Source: Scalesia atractyloides (lineage: Eukaryota > Streptophyta > Magnoliopsida > Asterales > Asteraceae). Taken from it: DNA of 64,000 nt. The stretch covers positions 35,911,369-35,975,368 of the forward strand of contig CAMTDV010000027.1 of the NCBI GenBank assembly GCA_947069175.1, given 5' to 3'. The notes under the pieces were generated by a model. It did not search any database. It was not told the DNA's origin and saw nothing but the letters and a program-made list of their open reading frames with translations. Within the stretch, counting starts at the first letter, position 1. Each line of letters starts with the position of its first letter. A program made the position numbers and the translations under genes. This document shows positions 32,901 through 44,145 of the stretch, piece by piece.

Positions 32901-35900
32901 TATCTATATGGACTAACTAACATGCAGGATTTGGCATGCCAGATTGTTAGATCTTTTGGTGAATCTGCGGTTCTTCAACGACTTGCTTCGCAAGAATTGT
33001 TGCTTAAAAAGAAAGCTAAGTGTTCCAAGAAACAGAATCAAGTATCCGGCTTTAACAATAAAGAGAACATACCGCCTCAAGATTCAAACATTACAGGTAA
33101 GTAAGTTATATTTCTCATTATGAAAAAAAAAATATTAACCGCTTTTCTTGGTACATTGCTCAAGTGATTGACTTTGACCATAATTAAATGGCATTATGCC
33201 CTTAATGGCAAGATCATAGAATCTTTTAAACAAGAACTTGTAACCTTATATCTTTAGCTTGAAAGAGGAGCCTTTGTGATCTTTGATAGAGTGGTCTGAT
33301 TTTCGACATGTGTTGTTTTTGTAGGGCATAAAAGTAATTTACCAACGAATCATCAGTTTCAGCAAGTGATGGATGCATACCTCAAACCGAAATGCCATTC
33401 AGCTGACTCTCAAATGGTCCAAAGGTATATTTTAACAGGTCACATTTTTGTTGAGGTTTGTATTTCTTGATCATTTATTATAATTATAAGTTTCTATAAT
33501 CAGGTAAGAAAACTGAGACATGCAAAATGTAGAATTTTTAAAGTTTTAACTTTTACTTTGGTTGCAGGGTTCTTGGTATGCATCCATTTCAACAGACCAG
33601 GCTTCTACAAACATGTCATCGGTTTTTTGAGTGGCCTCCGGAGAAAACAGGTCTGTTTGTATCTTTAAACAAGCTTAGTAAACATAACAAAATGGAGAAT
33701 TATTTATTATTCTTGTTTTCTGTTTTACGTATAAAGAATGGGTTTGTGTTATTTGTGATTTAGATGAGTATATTCTTCCTAAGATTGCCGAAAGAGACTT
33801 GAGACGATTTGCAAATCTACGGTGCACTTCTACTGACTTAGGAGTTCGACTTCCTTTAGATAAGGTGATACTCTAACCTTGTGAGGTTTTTGTTTTTCTT
33901 TTTTTTGGTAAACTATCATAACCTGTTAGGCAAAATCATGGGCCACAGTTATACCTAACCAGGTGGCCTTCAAGGGGTTAACGTTAAGGCAAGAAACTAG
34001 TGGGGGCTGGATTTGAACCTAAGACCCCTAGGAGGTTAACATTTTTAACGTTGCTATGTGATATATGAGAATCATATGAATACATTAAGTTGTTTTAGTG
34101 TTCAACGAATCAAGGGCAAACCCGGGGAATGAGGCTCCCGCAAACCTTGGTGCTGATGTACGCATCCTTACCCTGCATTTTTTAAATAAAATGACTAAAG
34201 AGACATTTTTTTAGTGAAAAAATGAGAGAAGTCTTGTGAGTTGGGAGTAGAAGCGTCTCAAATTAGGTTATGAGGAAGGGTATAAAAGTAAATTTACCCT
34301 AAGATAATCAGTTTTGTTGCAGCGGTTATTAACTGATTATCCATAACTCCTTAGGACCATAACTGATTAGTGTGACTGAAGTTGCAGTAATGAGAACCTT
34401 TTAACAAACTTACTTAAGACTTCTTTTTTTTGCTTCCAAATTAGCCATTGTTCTTGCCAAAATGCTTAAAACACCGCTAAAATGAAGTACAGACAAATTG
34501 CAGAAATATAGATGCAAAGAGAAATTAAAAAACCACCTTTTCCTTACCCATTTACAAGAATAATCTTTTGTATTTAAAGAAAAGGCATATATATTATTAA
34601 ATATATAAGATGTACAATTACAACAGAGCGTTTGATAATTGCCTGTTCGATGTTTTTAACTGTATGGTTCGTGCTAGAGGTGACAAAATGGGGGGGCTGT
34701 GTAACGGGTCAAAAGAGTAACATATGATTACAAAAACTGTATGTTTAAATTTTGATATAATTCTTTTAAAAGCAAAGGTTAATATCATAAAAAACTAACA
34801 AATTTTCTTATTTTGTACGAAAAAGCCCCCTCAACTTAGTTTTGGTATACTGAAGTCCCTAAACTTAAGCAATCATTGTCATCATCACGTCTTCAGATGT
34901 CAGTGAAGTGTCCGGTTTCTGGAATAATTAAACGCAGAAAAGCTCAAGGAAAAGAATGCTTTGAGGTTTCATGGGAAGACATGGATGGACTTAGTAGCTC
35001 TATAGTACCAGCTGAACTCGTCCACAGGTAATAACTAATAACTGTCCCTTTTTTTCTTTTAGACAAATTATTTAGTATTAAACAATCAGTATTATAATAT
35101 TTTAAAAACAGTGCATGCCCAGAAAAGATAGTCGAGTTTGAACAGATGATAGCCGAAAAGAAGAAGCCAAAACCGCGTAAACCAAAGAAAACCGAGACAA
35201 ACAAATCTGTGAGTGAAGTTGAAGCCAAACTTCAAGAGCTTCTGCTTGAAATTGAAGGTGCAAGTTCTTCTGGTCAAAACTTTCGGTTAATGGATGAACC
35301 GCTGGTCAACACGAAGTCAAACATCGAGGAGGTGAAAGGTACATGTTCTTCTGGTCAAAACTATCGGTTAATCGATGAGTCACTAGTCAACACGAGGGCA
35401 AACATCAAGGACGTGAAAGGTACATTTTCTTCTGGTCAAAACTATCGATTAATCGATGAACCACTGGTCAACACGAGGTCAAACATCAAGGAAGTGAAAG
35501 GTACATGTTCTTCTGGTCAGAACTATCAGTTAATCGATGAAACACTAGTCAACACAAGGTCAAACATCAAGGAAGTGAAAGGTACAAGTTCTTCTGGTCA
35601 AAACTACCGGTTAATCGACGAGTCACTAGTCAATACAAGGTCAAACATCAAGGAAGTGAAAGGTACTTGTTCTTCTGGTCAAAACTATCGGTTAATAGAT
35701 GAGCCACTGGTCAACACAAGGTCAAACATAGAGGAAGTGAATGGTGCATTTTCTTCTGGTCAAAACTGTAAAAACTATCGGTTAATCGATGAACCGCTGG
35801 TCAACATGAGGTCAAACATCGAGGAAGTGAAGGTGACAGAAAACCGCAGCTGTGATATTGAGACAGAGGTTGTAAATCTGTCTACACCTTTAGTAACAAA

Positions 35901-36090
35901 AACAAACAGAAAAGCTGAAACACAGGTTGTTGATCTTGTGAGCCCGTTTTCGGTTGCTTGTCCTTCGAAAAATCTAGACGTTAATGTCATTGATTTGAGT
36001 GAATCTGAGACGGAGTTATCGCCTGAACATGTGAAAAAGGCGAGAGAACTTAGATTATTTGTAGCTAAAATCAGGGATGACATTTCTTAG
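29983..36090 (+). CDS. SEND1: SEND1-like single-strand DNA endonuclease (GEN/XPG family), 14 exons
   Basis: Exons: 29983-30050, 30123-30280, 31543-31604, 31696-31823, 31926-31977, 32067-32139, 32545-32618, 32781-32840, 32928-33096, 33325-33424, 33568-33650, 33764-33864, 34897-35027, 35112-36090; 745 aa. All junctions are GT-AG and keep frame. The N-terminal MGVKYLWEIL and NKRVCIDLSCW mark XPG-N; GIEEGEAQCALL and SSDSDIFLFG mark XPG-I; LGCDYSPGVRGIGP is the helix-hairpin-helix region. The seven expected metal ligands D30, D76, E142, E144, D163, D165 and D215 are all present. A chromodomain-like segment (KECFEVSWEDMDG, about 396-410) follows. The C-terminal tail has seven 27-aa repeats (469-660) and a possible SUMO-interacting motif VIDLSESETE (712-721). 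The family cleaves Holliday junctions and flaps in nuclear DNA repair; Arabidopsis SEND1 is the nearest relative I recognise. The exon map is by eye and has no transcript support. Confidence 0.93.
30785..31205. mobile_element. Non-autonomous hAT-like MITE in SEND1 intron 2
   Basis: 421 bp with ends CAAGGTTT... and, reversed, CATGGTTT..., flanked by 8-bp near-duplicates TGTATCGT (30777-30784) and TGTATTGT (31206-31213). Subterminal regions are rich in GAGGCG/CGCCTC motifs. It accounts for about a third of the large second intron. Confidence 0.7.
33930..34075 (-). mobile_element. Possible SINE fragment in SEND1 intron 12
   Basis: On the minus strand GGTCTTAGGTTCAAATCC (about 34009-34026) contains a B-box, and an A/T-rich tail lies near 33895-33912. 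The A-box is weak and no TSD was found. Confidence 0.35.
34100..34190 (+). mobile_element. Au-SINE-like fragment in SEND1 intron 12
   Basis: GAATGAGGCTCCCGC followed by GTACGCATCCTTACCCTGC resembles the 3' half of widespread plant Au-type SINEs. It is truncated. The match is from memory of the motif only. Confidence 0.4.
35257..35832 (+). repeat. Seven 81-bp coding repeats in SEND1 last exon
   Basis: Each unit encodes 27 residues of the form GTCSSGQNYRLIDEPLVNTR plus SNIKEVK. The last unit carries a three-residue insertion (CKN). Nucleotide differences between units are few and mostly keep the frame, so this is an in-frame minisatellite. Confidence 0.95.
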
Positions 36091-36465
36091 ATTATTTGTG
36101 GCTAGTTATTAGTATACAAATGGTTGTACTTTAATCAAGTGTAACGATATTGATTGGAATTAGAATAAGAGTTGTGTTTTACCTTAATATGTATAAGGTT
36201 GTAAATGAGTCGAGCTTTTATCGAGAACAAACATGTTGAGCGCATACAAGTCGAACAAACATGTTGGGTCTCGAATGCAGGTGCTATAAGCTTTAAGTAA
36301 TGATAAATAGGAAACATCAGTGTTTAAAATATATTACGATTATATAAAACCTCATAAGCAAATTTGCTTTAAATAACGGTACAAATGTTACACAAACAGT
36401 TCTATAAGTTACAAAATATTTTTGGATCTCATCCTTCTGTTAAGGAAAGAGTAACGTTTAGCTTT

Positions 36466-36512
<47 letters not shown>

Positions 36513-36885
36513 TCACTTTGATCAACATCATATTCATTACCACTTTTTTTTTCTTTGAATGAAACCTCAGAACATGCAATGCAAGACTTTAAATTCATAT
36601 TTCACAATTATTGAACTAGTAAAAAGCTATATACTATTTGGATGAAATAATATACAGAGATAATTGAATGATGCAAAACAATTTTATTATACTGGTAAAT
36701 TATGCATATAATAGTTCTTTTTAACTTTTTATGCATTTTTTTATTTTTACAACTAAATATGTGTTATTAATATAATAATAATGAAATTGTTTCATCATAT
36801 AAAAAAAATTACAAAGTTTTATAGCATGATGCTATGATATAACGGGCGCAAGAATATATATTTACATATGTGAATTATAAAAAAA
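36091..36885. other. 3' flank of SEND1, no gene seen
   Basis: It includes the SEND1 3' UTR and a (TA)n tract at about 36464-36511. The rest is AT-rich and unassigned. Confidence 0.5.
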
Positions 36886-38090
36886 GAGTTAAATAATATT
36901 TTAGTACTTGTGTGCTCAAAATATCTATTTTAGTCCAAAAGAATTTTTTAGACTTTTTAATCCAATAGTTTGGTTTTCATATTAATTTTGGTCCAGTTCA
37001 CTAACTCCATCTAATTTCTATGTTAATTTCTTATGGAAATACCAAATTACCCTTAGCCTATTTTTAAACTAATAATATAATATTTCTTATACACATTATA
37101 AGATATATATCCTCTCCTATTAAATAATAATTTCTTTAAATCTACTTTAGATTATTACATTAACGTTATGACACTAACGTCATTTTAGTTAATATTGTAT
37201 TATAATTATTGTTTATATCAAAATAATATATTTTTTATTATTAAACTATTATGTTTGGGTTAAATTGTTGGTGCTTTTACTCAGGTTATTTTTTTACCAT
37301 TTTAATAATATGTATAATAAAAAAATATTATTTAATATTACTTTATAAAATTAACTTAAAAATGGTGTAGTGAACTTTGGACGGTTTGTATGTATATATT
37401 CGATGATAATAAAAGTATCCTTAACAGTATTAGGGTCCAAATAGTTCATATCCAACACCTTCTTCACTGTCTCTATATTTTTTGAGTAAATACTATTTTA
37501 CATAACAGAGTTCTTGAACTAGACTCCTTAATTGTATATGATTTTTTTGAGTTAATTTTATAAAGTAATGTTAAATAATATTTTTATTTATACATGTTAG
37601 TAAGATAGTTAAAAAATAACCCAAGGAAAAAAGCACCGACAATTTAACTTAAGCATACCAATTTCATAATATAAAATATATTATTTGGATACTACTACAA
37701 TGTTAACTAACACGTACGTTAGTGTCATATACGTTAATGTAATAATCTAAAGTAGATTTAATTTAATTATTATTTAATAGAAGATAATATATATCTTAAA
37801 CGCGTAAAAAATTATTATATTATTATTAATAACTGAGTAGACACTAGAGAGTAACCCGTGTCTAAAACGATTTCATTTATTAGTATAAAAAGATAAAATA
37901 GTAGTTTAAAAATAGGCTAAGGGTAATTTGGTATCTTGATGAGAAATTAACATAAAAAATTGGATGGAGTTAGTAAACTGGACCAAAGTTGATATGAAAA
38001 CCAAGCTATTGAATTAAAAAATCTAAAAAATTCTTTTAGAATAAAATAGATATTTTAAGCAAACTATAAAAACTAAAAAAAATTTAACTC
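36886..38090. mobile_element. Foldback element, 1.2 kb, arms over 450 bp
   Basis: The left arm starts GAGTTAAATAATATTTTAGT and the right arm, reversed, GAGTTAAATTTTTTTTAGTT. Both continue with AAAATATCTATTTTA, ACTAACTCCATCxAATTT, TACCAAATTACCCTTAGCC and, deeper, AATCTACTTTAGATTATTAC. The unpaired centre is about 37350-37550. No ORF is present; it is a non-autonomous TIR element between SEND1 and the CENP-V gene. Confidence 0.82.
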
Positions 38091-38858
38091 AAAAAACAAA
38101 AAAAAGATAGATTTTAATTAAATAATTGGGTAATACATCAACTGTTGCTATGGATAGTCTTTTAAGGTCATGTGTTATACTCACGAAAAGATATTTGAAG
38201 ATGGGGAAACAGAATACCACCCTAGTACTGCAAATTTGCATAGTGCCATGTTCAACTCCCTCTCGTAATTCACTCTCTCTATTTTCTCTCTCTTAATATC
38301 TCTATTTAATTTTATTAAAAAATATAGGAAAATAAGTGAATGATGAGAGATGGGTATAAGTATGAGATAAGTTGAGTAGTGAAGATGAAAGATAAAAAAG
38401 ATAATCTAATGTTGCGTAGATAGTGAGAAATTACGCGGATATAACACCACCTAAGGTGAATTCAACATTTTTAATCAATATCCAATTCTTATAACATACA
38501 CATACATGTTTGAATGAAACTTTTTGTATATAATTTCTAAAAGGCAAAAAATTACTTTCATTAGAAAAAAGAAATAATAACGAGAGATTGAAAACGAGTA
38601 AATTGACTCCAAACTCTCGAGGTGCCTCTTATTTTCGTGTTAAAAGTTCGAAAATTATATACACACATATAATCCAACAAACAAACAAACACGATTGCCA
38701 TTAATTATTTTGTAAAGCAAATATAGCTCGGTGGATGGTGACATGAGTCACCGACCTCTACACGTGTCAGTTTTAAACAATGACAACTTTCTTTGCTTCC
38801 TCATCCAACTCTTACTAAACCATCAAACACAACCGATCACCACCGCACCTTCAAAGCT
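38091..38858. other. 5' flank of the CENP-V-like gene
   Basis: No separate gene. It includes CT-rich tracts near 38260-38300 and presumably the promoter and 5' UTR of the next gene. No reliable TATA box could be chosen. Confidence 0.45.
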
Positions 38859-39245
38859 ATGTCGGAATCCATGGTGGTTCACCACGGCGGATGCCACTGT
38901 AAACGCGTGCGATGGCACGCCCAATCACCACCCAACGTCGTCGCGTGGCGGTGCAACTGCTCGGATTGTACCATGAGACAAAACACTCATTTCGTCGCTC
39001 CTTTCGAAAAATTCGAGCTTCTCGGAGACTCCGAAAAGTTTGTCAGTACCTACACTTTTGGCACTCATTCAGCAAAGCATACTTTTTGCAAGGTTTGTGG
39101 GATAACATGCTTTTATACAACGCGGTCCAACAGCGGAATCGCGATTACGTATCGGTGTGTCGATCCCGGGACGTTGAGTCATGTGGAGGTGAAGCATTAT
39201 CATGGGGTGAATTGGGAGAAGTCGCATAATGCAGAACATGAATGA
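38859..39245 (+). CDS. CENP-V/GFA domain zinc protein, 128 aa
   Basis: A single uninterrupted frame. The start at 38859 (MSESMVVHHGG) is chosen because the GFA domain starts at once; an in-frame ATG 22 codons upstream adds low-complexity sequence. Zinc ligands of the GFA/CENP-V fold are all visible: C12 and C14 (GGCHC), C32, C34 and C37 (CNCSDC), C77 and C80 (CKVCG). Conserved blocks FVSTYTFGTHSAKHTF and RCVDPGTLSHVEVKH span the rest. Length is normal for plant single-domain members. The family was named for glutathione-dependent formaldehyde activation and for centromere protein V; the plant function is not established. A possible splice donor (AAAG-GTAAGT) lies 10 bases past the stop and may indicate a 3'-UTR intron. 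Confidence 0.9.
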   Translation: MSESMVVHHGGCHCKRVRWHAQSPPNVVAWRCNCSDCTMRQNTHFVAPFEKFELLGDSEKFVSTYTFGTHSAKHTFCKVCGITCFYTTRSNSGIAITYRCVDPGTLSHVEVKHYHGVNWEKSHNAEHE

Positions 39246-40134
39246 TTTGTCAAAGGTAAGTCTGGTGTAATACATGTATATTAAACGTAGGTATATGCAA
39301 AATAATATCGTTTAAACTATGAACTAGTTTACCTTATTAAAGAAAATGTACTAATATAAACCGAGTGATCCTTTGAGTTAAATGTTACCAAAGCGCTTAT
39401 AAATTTGTGTTAGATTCTTCATGACTAAAGAAACGAGTATCACTCACTAAACAAACAAGTATCACTAACTGAACCGACAGAACAAAAGAAATTTGAAAGA
39501 AACGAGTATCACCAGCTAAACAAACAAGTATAACTAACTGATCCGACAAAACAAAAGAAATTTGAAAGGTAATGTAAACATGGCCGCCCAATGACGGAGC
39601 TATTTAGAGGTATACTAAAATTTATTTTAACCGGGCTATGGAGTAGCAACAGGGCGCTGGGAGTCTGGGATGATCATAATTATGTGACATTCCGTTTCTT
39701 ACATTGCTGTCCATACGTAAAACAAAAGGATGTTTTATTGTTTTGAGGCTTGATTGAGTTATGTTTGTCAATTGGGTCTTTTTAAGTTATGTTATACATA
39801 ATTTTGTTTAATATTTGGGATTAATTATTATATAAGTTTGGTGTTGTAAAAGGTTTGTGTTTATAAAAATTTTGAATTTTAATAAATTAAGTATTCTATT
39901 TTTTTAGAGGTATTCCCGTATTTATTCAAAGATATTTTTTATATAAAACCGAAAAAAATTACGCTATGAATATTAGGTTGAGTCGTAGCTTCTGATACCC
40001 CTCTTATACTATACCTTCGCCACTTAAACATGCTAAGGTTAAATCAACAGTTGTCGAGGGACACATGGGCAGAAAAGTCAGGATTTCTTTGGTTTTGTTG
40101 AAAACCATAACCCATTGCTCCATATTCCGACGTT
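39246..40134. other. Spacer with a short tandem repeat
   Basis: No gene. It holds a two-unit 69-bp tandem repeat (39430-39568, units starting GAAACGAGTATCAC). The rest is unassigned AT-rich sequence. Confidence 0.5.
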
Positions 40135-40465
40135 GGATGGAGGCATTTTGTTTTTTTAACGACCAATGAATCCTTCAAATAGGTTAATAGCGAAATTCAT
40201 CACTTCGGGATACATTTGCCTCCGAACTGGTAAAAACCCTTACCTAGGACCGAAGCTGGTGAACACTCGCCCGAAGGCACGACAGTGCGGTGAGCTAAAA
40301 CCCGCTCAGTTCAAGGATTAGCGATATCCACATATTCACCTAGTCTCTCATCATCACCAGGTGCCGTAGAAAATAATGGGGAGGACAGGAATCGAACCTG
40401 GGTCCCTTAGAACACCAAGTCTTTCCCTTACCACTCCACCACCATCTTATTGGCGGATGGAGGCA
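40135..40465 (-). mobile_element. tRNA-derived SINE, minus strand, with TSD
   Basis: The body 40146-40454 is flanked by GGATGGAGGCA direct repeats (40135-40145, 40455-40465). On the minus strand the A-box region GGTGGTGGAGTGGTAAGG is followed by B-box AGGTTCGATTCC, then about 200 bp of unique body and a short A-run at the 3' end (T-run 40150-40157 on the plus strand). The head resembles a serine/leucine-type tRNA. Confidence 0.8.
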
Positions 40466-40559
40466 CCTTGTGGTCGTTGTTTTGTAGTGTTTTGCTTTAG
40501 ATATCTTTTCTTTTTTTTTAAACTTTTAATCAGCAGGATTTCTAAAAAAGATGAAGTCG

Positions 40560-41400
40560 TGCTAATCCCAGAAGAATATGTTTTAAATTGATCGAAAATT
40601 ATAAAAAAGAATACTGTTATTAGTTTCGATAATACTAATACTGGTATCGATATTGTCTGGTAGGTTTCAGTTTGGTTCGTCACCTGACCGGTACTTGTAT
40701 ATCTTACAATACAAAAATACTTTATTTTGAATACAATTTTATACTGTAATGTCGATAAAAAGTTAAACACATCCAACTTTTTTAGGAAAGTTAGTGAACG
40801 CTTTGTGATAATCCCGAAAGGACACGTTTCAAATCAGTTGAAAATCACAAAAACGAATACCGCTATTAGTTTTGATAATATGACTTATTACCGATGTTGT
40901 TTGGTAAGAATCGGTTTGGTTTGTCACCGGTATCGACACTTGTATATCTTATAATACTGAAAATACTTTATTTTGAATACAATTTTATACCGTCGTGTTG
41001 TAAAAACACATCGAATATTTTAAGAAAGTTAATGAACGCAAGTTATTATTGAGAATAAGAAAACCAAATAAAAAAGTTTAATGGTTAAAGGCATATTTAA
41101 CGAACACCGGTATCAGTTCCATCAAGACCGCCATCGGTACCGTTGTTTTGCCTGGCACGATACTAGCAGCTTTGTTTCGCCTGGAATGATACTAGCTTGT
41201 ACAATATCAGCAATCGCTACAACTTAGAAGCCGAAAAAACACCAATACCGGTACCAATGTTTAGTTAAAATCGGTTTGATACATCAAGGGTACATAATTT
41301 ATGATGTCAAAAATTACTCTATTTTGAATATTAATTTGTACCGAAATGTCGAGCATAAAAAATAAACACAATTGGGTATTTACCAAATTTTAAAAGTTAT
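40560..41400. repeat. Degenerate tandem repeat, about 240-bp period
   Basis: Three diverged units share TTATTTTGAATACAATTTTA (near 40721, 40970; diverged at 41310), a preceding GGTTTGGTTTGTCACC-like block, and GGTATCGA/ACCGGTA motifs. No ORF extends through a unit. Confidence 0.65.
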
Positions 41401-41437
41401 TTAACACAAGTTATTAGAAATTTTTTTTTTTAAAAAA

Positions 41438-41906
41438 TGTTGGAACGTTTGAGACTATTAGTGCCAGATTTACAAAGACAGGAGGCTTTTGTGTAAATAA
41501 GGGATAGCCATAAGTCAAGGGACTTGTTTTGTAATTATTTAATAGTTGTTTGAGAGTTTAGACATGGTGGCATATTTAGCAAGACACGCTGGCGACTTTA
41601 TAAAAGCGCCGACACGTCATTTAGGTTACCTATTTATAGGTAAACCGTTGTCTAATTCCGGGTCTGAAATCGTGTGCGTATTTCAAAGTGTTTGTGTAAT
41701 CGAGAGCTTAACAAGTGTATTTCCAAGAAATTGATTAAGTAATATCATTGGGGAATGCTATTTTTTATGGATCCATGTGTTGTTTGTTCGGTTTTCATCT
41801 ATTTTTTACCGTTTTCTTTGAATGTACATGTTCAAAACACCTAATCGATAGGTGTTTAGGTTTGTCTTTATCACTATCACTTTAGATCTAGGATTTGGGA
41901 CATACA
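41438..41906 (+). mobile_element. Probable orphan 5' LTR (469 bp)
   Basis: Starts TGTTGGAACG and ends ACATACA, three bases before a TGGTATCAGAGCC primer-binding site. A TATA-like TATTTATAGG lies near 41631. The short LTR suggests a Ty1/Copia element. No coding region or second LTR was found, so it is a truncated remnant. Confidence 0.6.
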
Positions 41907-41909
41907 AAT

Positions 41910-41922
41910 TGGTATCAGAGCC
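41910..41922 (+). promoter_or_regulatory. Primer-binding site (initiator-Met tRNA type)
   Basis: TGGTATCAGAGCC, complementary to the 3' end of tRNA-iMet, placed just after the presumed LTR end. Confidence 0.75.
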
Positions 41923-43763
41923 TTAGTGCTCTTGATAGATTTGGATTTGATTCAAAATTTTGAAGGTTTTAGGTTTTAACAGGTTCAAAAATTGGTTTGA
42001 AAATGGTTTGAATTGGTGTTTTGATTGTTGGGGATTGATTGGTTAGTGATTTGGATTAGTTTGTGTGACTTTACAAATCATTTTGAAGCAATTTGGATCT
42101 TATCAAAATGGTGAGTTTTTGTGGTTTTTGGACTTGTGCTGAGCGTATTTGTTCTAGTTCCGGTATATTTGTTCATTGACCGGCATATTAGTAATTTTGA
42201 TCCAAAAATAGATTTTCTTTTTCGAAAACTCAGCTGTTTGTCCGCGTACTTAATTTGGTTTCAGCTTGCTTTTCAAAGGTAACTTTGTCTTATGCGACTT
42301 TTGTCACGGTGCATTTGTTGTGCTTCGGCGTATTTGGGTGATTTGTGTGTACATCCGGCGTACTTACCAACGTTTTTAAGGAAAAGGAGACTTTCCAACT
42401 AGTGTTTGATAAAAAAAAACGCTAGTAACTCGGTGTTTGTGTGTTTGGGCGATCTTTATCTAACTTTTTATTAGCGTATTTAGCATATCTATTCAGTGTA
42501 AGTTTGCATCTTAATACTTTTCATCTTCTAAAATTTAAATGTGATTTTTAAAGCTTTTAAACGTGTTAACAAGTTAACTTATTTTTTTAAGAGTCGTGTT
42601 CAGGTTAACTAACTTATTAAACCAGCCATGCTTAATAAACGAGTCGTGTTAACCGACCCAAAACCTACTTATTTACGTGACATGTTCAAGTCATGTTAGG
42701 ATTTGCCGACCCTCGCTGTTACTTTATAAATAGCAGTTGTTTGTGACAGGGAACGGTGTGTATAACTTGGCGTGTTGATGACACACTTATATTTCACACA
42801 CTTGCACCATTGAGGGTTCTACTTCAGTCAACAACGATTCTTACACACTCGAATCATGAGATGTGTTGATTCGGACGAGGGGCATTCCAGTTTTCATCGC
42901 AAGAAAGTACATTGAAATACTTCAAATTATACATACATTATGTACTAATTTACTTGCAATTTGGTATTTTTACTTATTAATAACTCTTCAACTTGTGTCG
43001 TATTTTAAGTGTGGGTGTTAATCCCATAAAACAACAAAAAGCCTCAAGTGAAAAATCAGGAAAAAAAACAGGGTTCGAGTGAAAATAGATAACATGGCAG
43101 ATGTATGTAGGGAAGTGCAATCAAAGAAAAATATATGGCTACCTCACATATTTACATTATTAAAATAAGCGAAAGAAAACAATAGCAATAATGAAAAGAA
43201 AACAATGTCAATAATGGAAAAAACGTGGGCCAAATAAAACAATATCAACGAAAGATGATAAAAAGTTTTTAAGTTAAACATGAGAATGATAAGGAATCAA
43301 ATCCTTTTTCTAAAGAAAATAAGGAATTAAATCCTCTATACAAACCTACACCAATCATGTTGTTATGACAATTAAACAAATATCTTTTATAAAATCAAGC
43401 AAACACAGTTTTTTTCGTTTTGTTTTTGTTTTTCATAGAACACAAAAGTATATCATTAAAACTTAAATTAAATGTTGTTTTTTATTTTTTAAATTTTCTT
43501 TATCTTCAAACAACTTTCGATAACCAAAAATAAATGAATACAAACAAAGCCTCTTGAAACATCTAGGTTTAGAAGTATTGAGTTCAAGTCTCACGGAACT
43601 AAAGAAAATTATGATTAACCATGTTTTTAGAAAGATATGACTGTATTATAGAAAAACTTTTCAATCCTTAACCATATCTTTTCCATACTTAAATGTTTTA
43701 ACGCACAATTAAATCTAGAATAAATACAAACATATACAATTCATTAAACACACATTTAATCAA
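41923..43763. other. Retroelement leader remnant and unassigned spacer
   Basis: About 41923-42500 may be the leader of the truncated LTR element (repeated GCGTATTTG motifs). No gag or pol frame follows. 42500-43763 shows nothing recognisable. Confidence 0.4.
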
Positions 43764-44145
43764 GGGATAATAGATTTAAATAGCCTCAATTTTCACAATT
43801 GATCGATAACAATTTCAACTTTCAATTTGTACACCAACACTCTCAACTTTCAACTTATTGGCTGATAACACCTCCTAACTAACTGAACCCTAACACAGTT
43901 AGTTGATGTCAGCTACTATATCATTAAAAATGCCATGTCAGCTACCACATCATGCCACATCAGTTGCCACGACAGCAAAAAGGGTCACATCAGCAAAAAC
44001 TAACTGGGTTAGAGTTTAGTTAGTCAGAGAGTGTTATCGGCCAATAAGTTGAAAGTTGGAAGTGTTGGTGTACAAATTGAAAGTTGTAAGTGTTATCGGC
44101 TAATTGGTAAAAGTTAAGAGAGATTATTTAAATCCAATATCCCTA
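43764..44145. mobile_element. MITE with about 110-bp inverted arms, TSD TAATCAA
   Basis: The left arm starts GGGATAATAGATTTAAATAG. The right arm, reversed, starts AGGGATATTGGATTTAAATA. Both share TTTCAATTTGTACACCAACAC and CCGATAACAC-type blocks. Flanks TAATCAA match on both sides (43757-43763, 44146-44152). The centre contains GCCACATCAG-type repeats. Confidence 0.75.

Noticed and set aside
35775..36083. Minus-strand ORF of 102 codons over the SEND1 last exon
   Set aside because: Antisense shadow of the conserved SEND1 tail.
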